Source: Oscillospiraceae bacterium (GTDB taxonomy: Bacteria; Bacillota; Clostridia; Oscillospirales; Oscillospiraceae). Taken from it: a stretch of DNA of 33,006 bases. Location of the stretch: contig JAFTVV010000038.1 of assembly GCA_017465625.1 (NCBI GenBank), positions 1-33,006 of the forward strand. The letters run 5' to 3'. The translations under genes were made by a program, and so were the position numbers. The stretch's first letter is position 1, and each line of letters begins with the position of its first letter. Shown one piece after another: positions 7,119 through 15,662 of this stretch. Under the pieces are notes generated by a model that was given only the letters and a program-made list of their open reading frames with translations, had not been told where the DNA came from and ran no database searches.

Positions 7119-8990
7119 ATGGAATTTCTACCTATTACAAAACAGGAGATGCTGGATCGTGGCTGGGTATGCTGCGACTTCGTTTATGTGATCGGTGATG
7201 CTTACGTGGATCACCCCTCCTTCGGTCACGCCATCATCAGCCGCATTTTAGAGCATAACGGTTACACCGTGGGCATGATCTCTCAGCCGGACTGGAAAAA
7301 TCCGAAATCCATTGATGTTTTCGGCAGACCCCGATTGGGATTTTTGGTCAGCGGTGGCAATATGGATTCCATGGTCAACCACTACTCCGTTACCAAGCAT
7401 CGGCGGAAAAATGATGCGTTTACCCCCGGCGGCGTGATGGGAAAACGCCCGGACTACGCCACCACGGTTTACTGCAACCTGATTCGGCAGACCTACAAGG
7501 ACGTGCCCATTCTCATTGGCGGCATCGAAGCCAGCCTGCGTCGGCTCAGCCACTATGATTACTGGTCCGAAAGCCTGAAGCGCTCTATCCTTTTGGATTC
7601 TCAGGCGGACATTCTGATGTACGGCATGGGCGAAAAGTCCATCGTGGAGCTGGCCGAGGCACTGAACGCCGGTATGGATGTAAAGGACATTACATACATT
7701 GACGGCACGGTTTACAAAACAAGTTGCGTGGATGACAGTATTCCCACCATCACGCTCCCCTCTTATGAGGAAATCAAAAACAATAAGCGGCTCTATGCAG
7801 AGAGCTTCCGTACCCAGTACGGCAACTGCGACCCCTTTACCGCCAAACGGCTGGTGGAAAAATGCGGCAAGGACTATGTGGTGCAGAATCCACCCCAAAA
7901 GCCGCTGACCACTCAGGAAATGGACGCAGTATACGACCTGCCTTTCTGCCGCACCTGGCATCCCAGCTACAAAAAGGCCGGTGGCGTCCCTGCCATTGAA
8001 GAGGTGAAATTCAGCCTTGTGAGCAATCGCGGCTGTTTCGGTGCTTGCTCCTTCTGCGCCCTGACCTTCCATCAGGGGCGGATTATCCAAACCCGAAGCC
8101 ACGAATCCATTTTAAAAGAAGCAGAATTGATGGTAAAGGACAAGGACTTTAAGGGCTACATTCACGATGTGGGCGGCCCAACCGCCAACTTCCGTCACCC
8201 GGCTTGTGAAAAACAGCTTTCAAAGGGTGCTTGCGGCGGTCGGCAGTGTCTCTATCCTACCCCTTGCAAAAATATGAAGGCCGATCACTCCGACTATATC
8301 GCACTGCTGCGCAAGCTGCGGAAAATCCCCGGTGTGAAAAAGGTTTTTGTCCGAAGCGGCATCCGCTTTGACTATCTGCTGGCAGACAAAAAGGATACCT
8401 TCTTTAAAGAATTGGTGCAATACCACATTTCCGGTCAGCTTAAAGTCGCGCCGGAGCACGTCTCTGATGCCGTGCTGGATCGGATGGGCAAGCCGCGCAA
8501 TGCCGTTTACAACCGTTTTGTGGATAAATATCACCAGCTCAACAAACAATACGGTATGAATCAATTTTTAGTGCCGTATCTCATGTCCAGCCATCCCGGT
8601 TCTACGATGCGTGAGGCTGTGGAACTGGCTGAGTACATTCGGGATATGGGCTATAATCCGGAACAGGTACAGGATTTCTATCCCACCCCCTCTACCCTTT
8701 CCTCCGTGATGTACTATACCGGTCTTGACCCCCGTACAATGGAAAAGGTTTATGTGCCCACCGATCCCCACGAAAAAGCAATGCAACGGGCACTGATTCA
8801 ATACCGCAATCCGAAAAACTATTATCTGGTACGAGAGGCACTTCTGAAAGCTCATCGGGAAGATCTCATCGGTTCCGGTCCGAAATGCCTCATCCGCGCT
8901 ATTCCGCCCTCTGCGCAAAAACGCACCACGCCCCCACCTAAACTCAAAACACCGCTTCCAAAACGGATGCTAAAAAGGGGCAAAAAATAA
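7119..8990 (+). CDS. YgiQ-family radical SAM protein
   Basis: 623 residues starting [16 protein letters not shown], the usual YgiQ beginning. I chose the ATG at 7119 because AAGGAG lies 6 nt before it; the ATG at 7104 would overlap that ribosome site. The N-terminal part holds [31 protein letters not shown] and a B12-domain-like fold. The radical SAM motif is C306-x3-C310-x2-C313 within [36 protein letters not shown] and the [14 protein letters not shown] segment are also typical. Length and motif order match UPF0313/YgiQ throughout. The cellular reaction of this family is not established to my knowledge. The tail is Lys/Pro-rich and basic. The VanZ-like gene follows after 17 bp, so they are probably cotranscribed. 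Confidence 0.92.
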   Translation: MEFLPITKQEMLDRGWVCCDFVYVIGDAYVDHPSFGHAIISRILEHNGYTVGMISQPDWKNPKSIDVFGRPRLGFLVSGGNMDSMVNHYSVTKHRRKNDAFTPGGVMGKRPDYATTVYCNLIRQTYKDVPILIGGIEASLRRLSHYDYWSESLKRSILLDSQADILMYGMGEKSIVELAEALNAGMDVKDITYIDGTVYKTSCVDDSIPTITLPSYEEIKNNKRLYAESFRTQYGNCDPFTAKRLVEKCGKDYVVQNPPQKPLTTQEMDAVYDLPFCRTWHPSYKKAGGVPAIEEVKFSLVSNRGCFGACSFCALTFHQGRIIQTRSHESILKEAELMVKDKDFKGYIHDVGGPTANFRHPACEKQLSKGACGGRQCLYPTPCKNMKADHSDYIALLRKLRKIPGVKKVFVRSGIRFDYLLADKKDTFFKELVQYHISGQLKVAPEHVSDAVLDRMGKPRNAVYNRFVDKYHQLNKQYGMNQFLVPYLMSSHPGSTMREAVELAEYIRDMGYNPEQVQDFYPTPSTLSSVMYYTGLDPRTMEKVYVPTDPHEKAMQRALIQYRNPKNYYLVREALLKAHREDLIGSGPKCLIRAIPPSAQKRTTPPPKLKTPLPKRMLKRGKK

Positions 8991-9007
8991 CAAGGAACTG
9001 GTTTGCT

Positions 9008-9472
9008 ATGTCAAAGAAAAAACGGCAATCGTCGGGCTTATGGCGTTTTGTCTTCCTGCTGTATATCGCCTTGCTGCTTCTTTTACTGTTTTACAGAGAA
9101 AAAGCAGTAATCAACGGGGCTTCTTATACGGAATCTCTGAAGCAAAACTTCATCTGGAAGCCCTTTTACACCATCAAAAATTATATGTACGTGATTCTCC
9201 ATAACCCCGATTCCCCGTATTACAGGCACTGCTTCATCAATATCGTGGGAAATATCGTGATGTTTATTCCCGTTGGCGTGCTCTTCCCGAAAAGCAATCC
9301 GCGGGCAAGAACGTTTTCCCGTTATATAGGATCTTCCCTGTTCTTTGTGCTTTTGGTGGAGACCGTTCAGCTTTTCACTCTGCGGGGCGTGTTCGATACC
9401 GGTGATATCATTCTCAACGGCATCGGCCTTGCCTTGGGATTCATTATATACAAGTGCTTCTTTAGAAAATAA
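9008..9472 (+). CDS. VanZ-like membrane protein
   Basis: 154 residues. A basic N-terminus is followed by a hydrophobic helix (about 12-27), then three more helices in the second half. VanZ-family marks are NIVGNIVMFIPVGVLFP (about 78-94), a VETVQLFTLRGVFDTGDIILNGIG-type stretch (E, Q, R, D and N spaced as in VanZ) and a basic C-terminus. VanZ itself gives low-level teicoplanin resistance, but most chromosomal homologues have no proven role. It is cotranscribed with the YgiQ gene, and its stop codon lies inside the terminator stem. Confidence 0.85.
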   Translation: MSKKKRQSSGLWRFVFLLYIALLLLLLFYREKAVINGASYTESLKQNFIWKPFYTIKNYMYVILHNPDSPYYRHCFINIVGNIVMFIPVGVLFPKSNPRARTFSRYIGSSLFFVLLVETVQLFTLRGVFDTGDIILNGIGLALGFIIYKCFFRK

Positions 9473-9496
9473 GACCCGTTTGGGTCTTATTTTTTT
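9468..9496 (+). terminator. Terminator after the VanZ-like gene
   Basis: Perfect 10-bp stem AATAAGACCC / GGGTCTTATT with loop GTTT and a T7 run. It overlaps the stop codon of the preceding gene. Confidence 0.9.
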
Positions 9497-9540
9497 ATTC
9501 CCATCATAGAATGTTCCATACTGATATTCGAGGTGGTACT

Positions 9541-10152
9541 ATGGAACAAAACAACATCCTCCTGCGAGGCACTTTGCAGGAGCTCCCCAAATTCTCACAC
9601 GAAAATCACGGCAGACGCTTTTATAAATTCCTTTTAGAAGTGCCGCGGCTGTCCGGTGCTGTGGATATCCTTCCCATTATCGCACAGGAGCACGCTGTTT
9701 TCCGCATTGACCCTACCGCCGGCAGTATGCTTACTGTCAGCGGTCAAATCCGTTCCCACAACATCCGTCAGGAAAACGCGCGCCATCTGCTGATTTTCGT
9801 CTTTGCTACAGACATCGTAGCCGAAGACGGTGAGCCCATCAACGAGGCCCATATCGAAGGTCCAATCTGCCGCGCCCCTACATACAGACGCACCCCTTTG
9901 GGTCGGGAAATTTGCGACGTGATGCTCTGTGTCCCCCGTGCCTTTCACCGTGCAGACTATATTCCCTGTATTTTATGGGGACGCACCGCCTTTGAGGTCT
10001 CGGACTGCACTGTACGGCAGGTACTTTCTATTCAAGGCAGACTGCAAAGCCGTATTTATAACAAGGTTACAGAAAGCGGCAACGAGGAACGTACCGCATA
10101 CGAGCTTTCCGCCCTGACTGCAGATATTTTGGAAGATTCAAGCGGGATATGA
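9541..10152 (+). CDS. Tandem OB-fold, single-stranded DNA-binding-like protein
   Basis: 203 residues from the ATG with GAGG a few bases upstream; ten further in-frame codons upstream lack a ribosome site. Two SSB-like halves are visible. Residues 1-95 (NILLRGTLQELPKFSHE, YKFLLEVPRLSG) and about 108-200 (IEGPICRAPTYRRTPLG, CDVMLCVPRAF, DYIPCILWGRTA, LSIQGRLQSRIYNK) each carry the beta-strand pattern of a bacterial SSB OB-fold. The acidic DDDIPF tail of true SSB is missing, so this is probably a specialised or paralogous SSB with two OB-folds on one chain rather than the replicative protein. Endonuclease III follows from a separate promoter. Family call moderately sure, function unknown. Confidence 0.7.
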   Translation: MEQNNILLRGTLQELPKFSHENHGRRFYKFLLEVPRLSGAVDILPIIAQEHAVFRIDPTAGSMLTVSGQIRSHNIRQENARHLLIFVFATDIVAEDGEPINEAHIEGPICRAPTYRRTPLGREICDVMLCVPRAFHRADYIPCILWGRTAFEVSDCTVRQVLSIQGRLQSRIYNKVTESGNEERTAYELSALTADILEDSSGI

Positions 10153-10179
10153 CGAGGAGGGTCGCTCTTCGTCATATCC
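10145..10179 (+). other. Long hairpin overlapping the stop codon of the SSB-like gene
   Basis: GGATATGACGAGGAG (10145-10159) pairs with CTCTTCGTCATATCC (10165-10179), 15 bp with one G-U pair and a 5-nt loop. No U-tract follows, so it is not a standard terminator. It may protect the mRNA 3' end or act in Rho-linked termination. Confidence 0.65.
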
Positions 10180-10277
10180 AACGCCACGCAGATTGTTCTG
10201 CGACTAAAGTAGGGCTGCTTCCGCCGCCCTTATTCCATCATATCCAAATACTTCGTTCGTGTGCAGACATTTTCTCT

Positions 10278-10305
10278 TTGCAAATCCCTTTTTCTGTGGT
10301 AATAT
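10278..10305 (+). promoter_or_regulatory. Possible SigA promoter of nth
   Basis: TTGCAA (10278-10283), 16-nt spacer, TAATAT (10300-10305), 21 bp before the ATG. This leaves a leader of only about 14 nt, which contains the AAGGAGGG ribosome site. Confidence 0.45.
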
Positions 10306-10326
10306 GGCACAAAAGGAGGGCTTGCA

Positions 10327-10953
10327 ATGAAAGAAAAGGCTTTAGAAATAATTGAGGGGTTGAAGGCGCAGTATCCGGAGGCATTATGCGCTTTGCAATA
10401 CGAAAAAGATTATGAGCTGCTGATCGCTGTGCGGCTCTCTGCCCAATGCACCGACGCACGGGTGAATCTGGTGACGCCGGCTTTGTTCGATCGGTATCCC
10501 ACTTTGCAGTCTTTCGCTGATGCGGAAATTACCGACGTTGAAAAATACATCCATTCCTGCGGTTTTTATCGGCAAAAGGCAAAAGACATCGTCGGCGCGT
10601 GTCAAATGCTGATTGAGGAATATGACGGGAAAGTTCCGGATCAAATGGATCAGCTGCTGAAGCTTCCCGGCGTTGGCCGCAAAACCGCAAATTTACTGCT
10701 GGGCGACTTGTATAAAACCCCTTCCAGTGTGGTTTGCGACACCCATTGTATTCGCATTTGCGGACGACTTGGACTATCGAAGGGAAAAGAACCGGAAAAG
10801 GTCGAAATGCAGCTGCGCAAAATTTTGCCGCCGGAGGAAAGCAGTGACTTCTGTCACCGCATTGTCCTTTTCGGTCGGGATATTTGCACGGCGCGTAATC
10901 CAAAATGTGCCAGCTGTCCTTTATCCCATCTGTGTAATCAATGGAATCTGTAA
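10327..10953 (+). CDS. nth: Endonuclease III (DNA glycosylase/AP lyase)
   Basis: 208 residues, normal length for Nth. It removes oxidised pyrimidines in base excision repair and nicks the abasic site. Visible features: LSAQCTDARVN (37-47), the helix-hairpin-helix LPGVGRKTANLLLG (113-126) with catalytic K119, VCDTH with catalytic D138, and the C-terminal [4Fe-4S] loop C187-x6-C194-x2-C197-x5-C203. All key residues are present. The ribosome site is AAGGAGGG. The gene is followed by a strong terminator whose right arm may also serve as the ribosome site of the flippase gene. Confidence 0.96.
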   Translation: MKEKALEIIEGLKAQYPEALCALQYEKDYELLIAVRLSAQCTDARVNLVTPALFDRYPTLQSFADAEITDVEKYIHSCGFYRQKAKDIVGACQMLIEEYDGKVPDQMDQLLKLPGVGRKTANLLLGDLYKTPSSVVCDTHCIRICGRLGLSKGKEPEKVEMQLRKILPPEESSDFCHRIVLFGRDICTARNPKCASCPLSHLCNQWNL

Positions 10954-10959
10954 TATCTG

Positions 10960-10999
10960 CCCCCTTGTCCGCATAGGCTGTGGACAAGGGGGTGTTTTT
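10960..10999 (+). terminator. Terminator of nth, overlapping the flippase translation start region
   Basis: CCCCCTTGTCC (10960-10970) pairs perfectly with GGACAAGGGGG (10982-10992), with an 11-nt loop and a TGTTTTT tail. The right arm contains AAGGGGG, the only ribosome-site-like sequence for the flippase gene that starts at about 11000. The hairpin could therefore set both transcription read-through and translation of that gene. Confidence 0.8.
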
Positions 11000-12448
11000 A
11001 TAAAAAAGACACCGATTCTTTACAACGCACTGCTGCTCACTGCCGTAAATCTGCTGCTGCGCTTCGTATCCACGTCTTTTCAGGTTTTTATCTCCGGGCG
11101 GCTGGGCGCTGCCGGGGTCGGCTTACTGCAGTTGGTGCTTTCTGTCGGCTCTATGGCACTGACTGCCGCCTCCGCAGGTATTCGCACCGCCAGTATGTAC
11201 TTAACCGCCGCAGAGCTGGGTCGTGGACGGAAAGAACACATCCATCCAATTATGCGTGCCTGCTTTACCTACAGTATGATATGCAGCGGTGCGGTTGCTG
11301 TCGTCATCTGGCCATTGGCGCCCACCATTGCACAGCTGTGGATCGGTGTGCCCGATGCCGCCTCCGCAATACGGCTTTACTGCTGTTTTTTGCCCATCAG
11401 CTGTTTATGCGGTGTGATGACCGGCTATTTCACTGCCGCAGGAAAAATCGGCACGTTGGCCATTGTGGAGGTTGTTGAGCAGCTTTTTGTGATGGGCACT
11501 ACAGCCGCAATGCTTCTTTACAGAACCGGAAACGATTCGGTTAAAGCTTGTCAAAGCGTCATTTTCGGCAGCGGCATCGGTGCCTGTGTCACCCTTCTGA
11601 GCTTGTCCGTTCTGCACGCTTTGGAGCATTTTCCCCCTCAAAAGCCTTTTTTTGTCCGAAAACGGCTTCTACATACCGCCATACCGTTGGCTCTTGCGGA
11701 TGACCTGAAGGTGGGTATCAACACCACGGAAAATCTGATGGTGCCCAAGCGGCTGGCTTTATACACCTACTGTGCCGATCCGATGGCGCTTTTTGGCGTG
11801 GTTTGCGGTATGGTCTTTCCGATTTTAATGTTTCCTGCGTGCATCGTTTACAGCCTTGCTGACCTGATCATTCCGGAAATGGCACGGTGCAATGCCGCAG
11901 GACAGCCGGAACGCATCAGCCTGCTTTCAAAAAAGAGCCTTTCTGCGGTTTTGGTTTATGGGTGTTTCTTTGGGGGGTTGCTGTTTCTGTGCGCAGAGCA
12001 ATTATGCTTCAGCCTATACAACAATGAGGATGCAGGCTTTTATTTACGGCTTTATGCCCTGCTCGCACCGATGCTGTACTGCGACAGCATCATAGACGCC
12101 ATCAACAAGGGCTTGGGACAGCAGAAAATCTCCGTGCGGTACAACATTCTGACTGCCTTTTTGGATGTGCTTTTTTTGTATCTGCTTCTGCCACGGTATG
12201 GAATGACCGGCTATTTTTTCAGCTTTCTGCTGACCCATCTGTTGAACTTTATTTTAAGCCTGCGGTTGCTTTTAAAAATTGCAAAACCCCGCATCAGTCC
12301 CCTTTTCCCAATAAAAATACTGACAGCAAACGCTGTCAGTATCTGTTTGGGTTTATTCATTTCAGGTGCGTGGGCACGCAGTGCCGTCTTTGCCCTTTCT
12401 TATTTTGCAATTTTGGCACTAATGGGGGTCAGAAAAACCGCCTTATAA
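11000..12448 (+). CDS. SpoVB/MATE-type polysaccharide or lipid flippase, probable ATA start
   Basis: About 482 residues with roughly 12-14 hydrophobic helices, of the MOP superfamily (SpoVB/MurJ/Wzx-like). Such proteins flip lipid-linked sugar or peptidoglycan precursors, or act in spore cortex formation. The N-terminus KKTPILYNALLLTAVNLLLR and SFQVFISGRLGAAGVGLLQL (about 18-37) fit the family's usual start within one residue. No ATG, GTG or TTG exists in frame near this point: the only upstream ATG in the frame lies deep inside nth (10673), and that reading would translate nth out of frame. ATA at 11000 sits 7 nt after AAGGGGG, exactly where ATG would be expected, hence this start. The 3' end overlaps convergent pepD by 6 bp, both stop codons sharing the palindrome TTATAA. 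The family is fairly sure; substrate unknown. Either a true ATA start or a recent or assembly mutation of ATG is possible. Confidence 0.8.
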   Translation: MKKTPILYNALLLTAVNLLLRFVSTSFQVFISGRLGAAGVGLLQLVLSVGSMALTAASAGIRTASMYLTAAELGRGRKEHIHPIMRACFTYSMICSGAVAVVIWPLAPTIAQLWIGVPDAASAIRLYCCFLPISCLCGVMTGYFTAAGKIGTLAIVEVVEQLFVMGTTAAMLLYRTGNDSVKACQSVIFGSGIGACVTLLSLSVLHALEHFPPQKPFFVRKRLLHTAIPLALADDLKVGINTTENLMVPKRLALYTYCADPMALFGVVCGMVFPILMFPACIVYSLADLIIPEMARCNAAGQPERISLLSKKSLSAVLVYGCFFGGLLFLCAEQLCFSLYNNEDAGFYLRLYALLAPMLYCDSIIDAINKGLGQQKISVRYNILTAFLDVLFLYLLLPRYGMTGYFFSFLLTHLLNFILSLRLLLKIAKPRISPLFPIKILTANAVSICLGLFISGAWARSAVFALSYFAILALMGVRKTAL

Positions 12449-13879
12449 ATTCTTCAGCACCTCTAACAAAAATTCCCAGGTGCGGCAGGTGGATGCAATG
12501 TTCAGCTTTTCACGGCTTGTATGGATATCCTGCATATCCGGGCCGATGGATACGCAGTCCAGATCCGGCAGCTTTTCGGAGAGCAGACCGCATTCCAGGC
12601 CTGCGTGAATTGCAAGCACCTGAGGTGCTTTGCCGTACATCTGCTGATATACCTGCACCATTGTATCACGAAGGTGAGAATCCTTTTTATATTCCCAAGC
12701 AGGATATGCGCTGTCGGTCACATAACGCGCGCCAAAGCCTTCGGCAATTTCCTGCAACACCGCAAGCAATTCCTCTTTTTCTCTGTTTACAGAGCTGCGG
12801 ACAGAGAAGGTCAAACGCAGCTCGTCGTTTAAGGATGCAACACCTAAATTCAGGCTGGTCTGCACCAGTCCCTCAATATCTGTGCTCCAGGTCTGCACGC
12901 TGTTGGGAAGTTTGTTCATTAGCGCAATGATTTTAGAGGTCTCCTCCACCGGCACTGCATTGCCGCCCAGTGCGTCCACATCGTCGCCGCGGATCACTGC
13001 ATTCGGCTCTGCGTAGGTGCTTCGCACTTCCTGCTCCACCTGCGCCGCAATCTCGTTGATCTGCTCCGGATGCATTCCCAGCACCACCAGAGATGCCTCA
13101 CAGGTATGAGGAATGACATTGTCTTTTGCGCCGCCTTGCAGAGATGTCAGGCAAATGGGCATTTTCTCCTGAATGCGGGAAAGAAGCAGCCCCATCACCT
13201 TATTGGCATTGGCACGGTTTTTATGGATCTCCGCGCCGGAGTGGCCGCCTTGCAAGCCTTCCACAGTCAGCTTCACGCAAGGGCCGTATACTGCACGACG
13301 GGTTACTGGCAGGGTGATTCTCGCCCTTGCGCCACCGGCACAGGAGACAGTGAAAACACCTTCGTCCTCCGAGTCTGCGTTGATCAGACTGCGCCCTTTC
13401 AGCATAGACAGGTCAATGCCTGCCGCGCCAAACATACCGGTCTCTTCATCCACCGTGATCACCGCTTCGATCGGCGGATGGGGAATGGTTTTATCGGACA
13501 GCAGCGCCATGATATATGCCACCGCAATGCCGTTATCGCCGCCCAAGGTGGTGCCGTTGGCAAAAATCCATTGCCCATCGTGGGTAATGTCCAATCCGTC
13601 TGTTTCCATATTGATAGGGCAATCCGCATCCTTCTCACAAACCATATCCATATGCCCCTGAATGATCACCGCCGGATGATTCTCATAGCCACAGGATGCA
13701 TCCCCGAACAAAATCACATTATTCAGTTCGTCCTGAATAAAGCGCAGTCCCTGCTCTTTTGCAAAGGCCACCAGAAAATCACTGATGGCTTTTGTATTGC
13801 CCGAGCCGTGGGGAATCGCACAAATCTTCTCAAAATATTCAAAAACCTTCTCCGGCTTCAATCCGCTGAGTTTATTCAT
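12443..13879 (-). CDS. pepD: Cytosol aminoacyl-histidine dipeptidase (M20 family, PepD type)
   Basis: 478 residues, full length for PepD. It hydrolyses dipeptides such as Xaa-His in the cytoplasm using two zinc ions. The M20 metal set is complete: GHMDMV (H76, D78), LGGDNG (D115), DEETGMFG (catalytic E145, metal E146), NADSED (D169) and the C-terminal HAGLECG histidine. GGHSGAEIHKNRANA marks the dimerisation/lid domain. The ribosome site is GGAGGG. Only 26 bp separate the start from the secG terminator, leaving no room for a standard promoter, so expression probably depends on secG read-through. Confidence 0.95.
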   Translation of the reverse strand: MNKLSGLKPEKVFEYFEKICAIPHGSGNTKAISDFLVAFAKEQGLRFIQDELNNVILFGDASCGYENHPAVIIQGHMDMVCEKDADCPINMETDGLDITHDGQWIFANGTTLGGDNGIAVAYIMALLSDKTIPHPPIEAVITVDEETGMFGAAGIDLSMLKGRSLINADSEDEGVFTVSCAGGARARITLPVTRRAVYGPCVKLTVEGLQGGHSGAEIHKNRANANKVMGLLLSRIQEKMPICLTSLQGGAKDNVIPHTCEASLVVLGMHPEQINEIAAQVEQEVRSTYAEPNAVIRGDDVDALGGNAVPVEETSKIIALMNKLPNSVQTWSTDIEGLVQTSLNLGVASLNDELRLTFSVRSSVNREKEELLAVLQEIAEGFGARYVTDSAYPAWEYKKDSHLRDTMVQVYQQMYGKAPQVLAIHAGLECGLLSEKLPDLDCVSIGPDMQDIHTSREKLNIASTCRTWEFLLEVLKNL

Positions 13880-13904
13880 AATCGTCCCTCCGGTATATTT
13901 TCAT

Positions 13905-13941
13905 AAAAAGAAAAAGAACCACAGAGATTATTCTGTGGTTC
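13905..13941 (-). terminator. Terminator between secG and pepD
   Basis: GAACCACAGA / TCTGTGGTTC stem with 6-nt loop, followed on the minus strand by TTTTTCTTTTT. It lies 10 bp past the secG stop and just before the pepD ribosome site, so it may set the secG:pepD ratio. Confidence 0.85.
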
Positions 13942-13950
13942 GCTTTTTCA

Positions 13951-14178
13951 TTACACTAAGCACAGGCCCAGGGTCACTGCAATCCAGACCAAAGCAACCC
14001 ACTTGGTTGCGGAAGCCAGCTTCTTATCCAAAGAGCTGCCACCAGACTTGCTCATATAGGAATCGTTGTTGCCGGTCAGTGCGCCGGACAGACCAGACTC
14101 CTTGCCGGACTGAACCAGTACCACCAGAATCAGGGCAATGCTGGTGATCACTTCTGCAATAATCAATGCCATCTTCAT
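13951..14178 (-). CDS. secG: Protein translocase subunit SecG
   Basis: 75 residues, usual SecG size. Two hydrophobic helices (about 3-21 and 54-74) flank a Gly/Ser loop with the SecG mark VVLVQSGKESGLSGALTG. It is part of the SecYEG membrane channel. I chose the ATG at 14178 (MKMALIIAEV) because GGAGG lies 9 nt upstream; an in-frame ATG nine codons earlier has no ribosome site. A good SigA promoter is about 100 bp upstream. Confidence 0.93.
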   Translation of the reverse strand: MKMALIIAEVITSIALILVVLVQSGKESGLSGALTGNNDSYMSKSGGSSLDKKLASATKWVALVWIAVTLGLCLV

Positions 14179-14270
14179 TTGTCGTAACCTCCCTCCGTAC
14201 TCCACTTTTTAACCGCGTCATACGGATCTATATCATTAGTAGCCCCCTTGGGGCATTCATAAGCCAGTGT

Positions 14271-14299
14271 ATTGTACCACAGGTATTTTGAAATTTCAA
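14271..14299 (-). promoter_or_regulatory. SigA promoter of secG
   Basis: On the minus strand TTGAAA (14294-14299), 17-nt spacer, TACAAT (14271-14276). Confidence 0.75.
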
Positions 14300-14336
14300 G
14301 GGTTTTCTTCGGAAATTTTACATTTTCTGCTTTTTA

Positions 14337-15464
14337 TTATTTGGTAACCCAGTTTCCGGTGGCGGCACAGGTCAGGTACGCATTGATAAAGGGATCCAGC
14401 GCACCGTCCATCACGCCGTTTACATTGGAGGTCTCGCAACCGGTTCGGGTATCTTTAACCAGTGTATAAGGCATAAAGACATAATTTCGGATTTGGCTGC
14501 CCCACTCGATCTTCTTTTGCACGCCCTTAATGTCGGAAATCTTATCCAAATGCTCCCGTTCCTTAATCTCTACCAGTTTACTGCGCAGCATACGCAAACA
14601 GGTTTCTTTGTTTTGGAACTGGCTACGCTCTGTTTGGCAGGCTACGACGATGCCGGTTGCCTTATGAATCAAACGGACTGCGGAGCTGGTCTTATTGATG
14701 TGCTGACCGCCTGCACCGGAGGAACGGAATACCTGCATTTCGTAATCTTCCGCCTTGATCTCCACATCCTGACTGTCGTCCTGAATGTCGGGAATGACCT
14801 CAATGGCGGCAAAGGATGTCTGCCGACGGGCATTGGCATCGAAAGGAGATACACGTACCAAACGGTGTACGCCATTTTCACCCTTCAGGAAGCCATAGGC
14901 ATTTTCGCCTTCAATCATAATATCGGCACTCTTCAGACCGGCTTCTTCACCTTCCTGATAGTCCATAATCTTATAGGTATAGCCGTGAGCCTCCGCCCAA
15001 CGGGTATACATCCGGTACAGCATCTGGCACCAGTCCTGCGCCTCCGTGCCGCCGGCACCTGCCTGAAAACTCATCAGTGCATTATTGCCGTCATAATTGC
15101 CGGTGAGCAAGGTCTGCAGGCGGCAGCGCTCCATATTCCCTGCCAAAGTCGCATAGCCTTCCTTCAGCTCCTCCAGCATAGAGTCGTCATCTTCCTCCGC
15201 AGCCATCTCACAGATGGTCATCAAATCCTCCCAGGAGGACTGCATACGGGCATAATTTTCCAGCTTATTTTCAGCGTTTTTGGTCTTGATGACAATCTGC
15301 TGACTCTTTTCAGGATTGTCCCAAAAGCCGGGGGCTTCCTGCATTGCGTGCAGACGCTCCAATTCGTTTTTCAGGCCCTCAATGTTCAGAGAGTCTGCCA
15401 AACCGTCCAGTGCAGGCTTGGCATCGTTCAGCTTTTGCTTATAGACATCAAACTCAATATTCAT
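14337..15464 (-). CDS. prfB: Peptide chain release factor 2
   Basis: 375 residues. It reads UGA/UAA stop codons and triggers peptide release. The stop-recognition tripeptide SPF is at 206-208 and the catalytic GGQ at 252-254 (SSGAGGQHINKTSSAVRL). SPF rather than PxT marks RF2 and not RF1. The reading frame is continuous from the ATG: where many bacteria carry the autoregulatory CUU-UGA-C frameshift (codons 25-26) this gene reads TCT CTG AAC (S25 L26 N27), so it makes RF2 without +1 frameshifting. A GAGG ribosome site precedes the start and a near-consensus promoter lies upstream. Confidence 0.96.
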   Translation of the reverse strand: MNIEFDVYKQKLNDAKPALDGLADSLNIEGLKNELERLHAMQEAPGFWDNPEKSQQIVIKTKNAENKLENYARMQSSWEDLMTICEMAAEEDDDSMLEELKEGYATLAGNMERCRLQTLLTGNYDGNNALMSFQAGAGGTEAQDWCQMLYRMYTRWAEAHGYTYKIMDYQEGEEAGLKSADIMIEGENAYGFLKGENGVHRLVRVSPFDANARRQTSFAAIEVIPDIQDDSQDVEIKAEDYEMQVFRSSGAGGQHINKTSSAVRLIHKATGIVVACQTERSQFQNKETCLRMLRSKLVEIKEREHLDKISDIKGVQKKIEWGSQIRNYVFMPYTLVKDTRTGCETSNVNGVMDGALDPFINAYLTCAATGNWVTK

Positions 15465-15499
15465 AGGGTTTGCCTCATTTTCTCAAAATTATCGGATAT

Positions 15500-15528
15500 A
15501 TTATACCCGAATCATACCATTCTGTAAA
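15500..15528 (-). promoter_or_regulatory. SigA promoter of prfB
   Basis: On the minus strand TTTACA (15523-15528), 17-nt spacer, TATAAT (15500-15505), about 36 bp before the start codon. Confidence 0.75.
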
Positions 15529-15577
15529 GAAAAATTTTACAAATCCCGACGTTTTTACCTGGACAAATCTTTTTCAG

Positions 15578-15606
15578 TTGACAGAAAGCCTAAATTTCGG
15601 TACAAT
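15578..15606 (+). promoter_or_regulatory. SigA promoter of tRNA-Arg
   Basis: TTGACA (15578-15583, perfect), 17-nt spacer, TACAAT (15601-15606), about 57 bp before the tRNA. Confidence 0.8.
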
Positions 15607-15662
15607 ATTGCCGCAGCTGTGGGTTTTATACAAAACCATCAGCCTGCGTTTTCATCTTATAT

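Noticed and set aside
7248-8102. Minus-strand 284-codon open frame inside the YgiQ-type gene
   Set aside because: Antisense shadow of a well-matched YgiQ protein; composition is unlike a real protein and no ribosome site is seen.
10673-10999. Extension of the flippase frame upstream to an ATG inside nth
   Set aside because: It would read 109 codons of nth and its terminator out of frame. The Cys/Arg-rich sequence bears no relation to flippases.
13070-13906. Plus-strand 278-codon open frame opposite pepD
   Set aside because: Shadow of a complete M20 dipeptidase gene on the minus strand.
14493-15527. Plus-strand 344-codon open frame opposite prfB
   Set aside because: Shadow of prfB, whose SPF and GGQ motifs are unmistakable.
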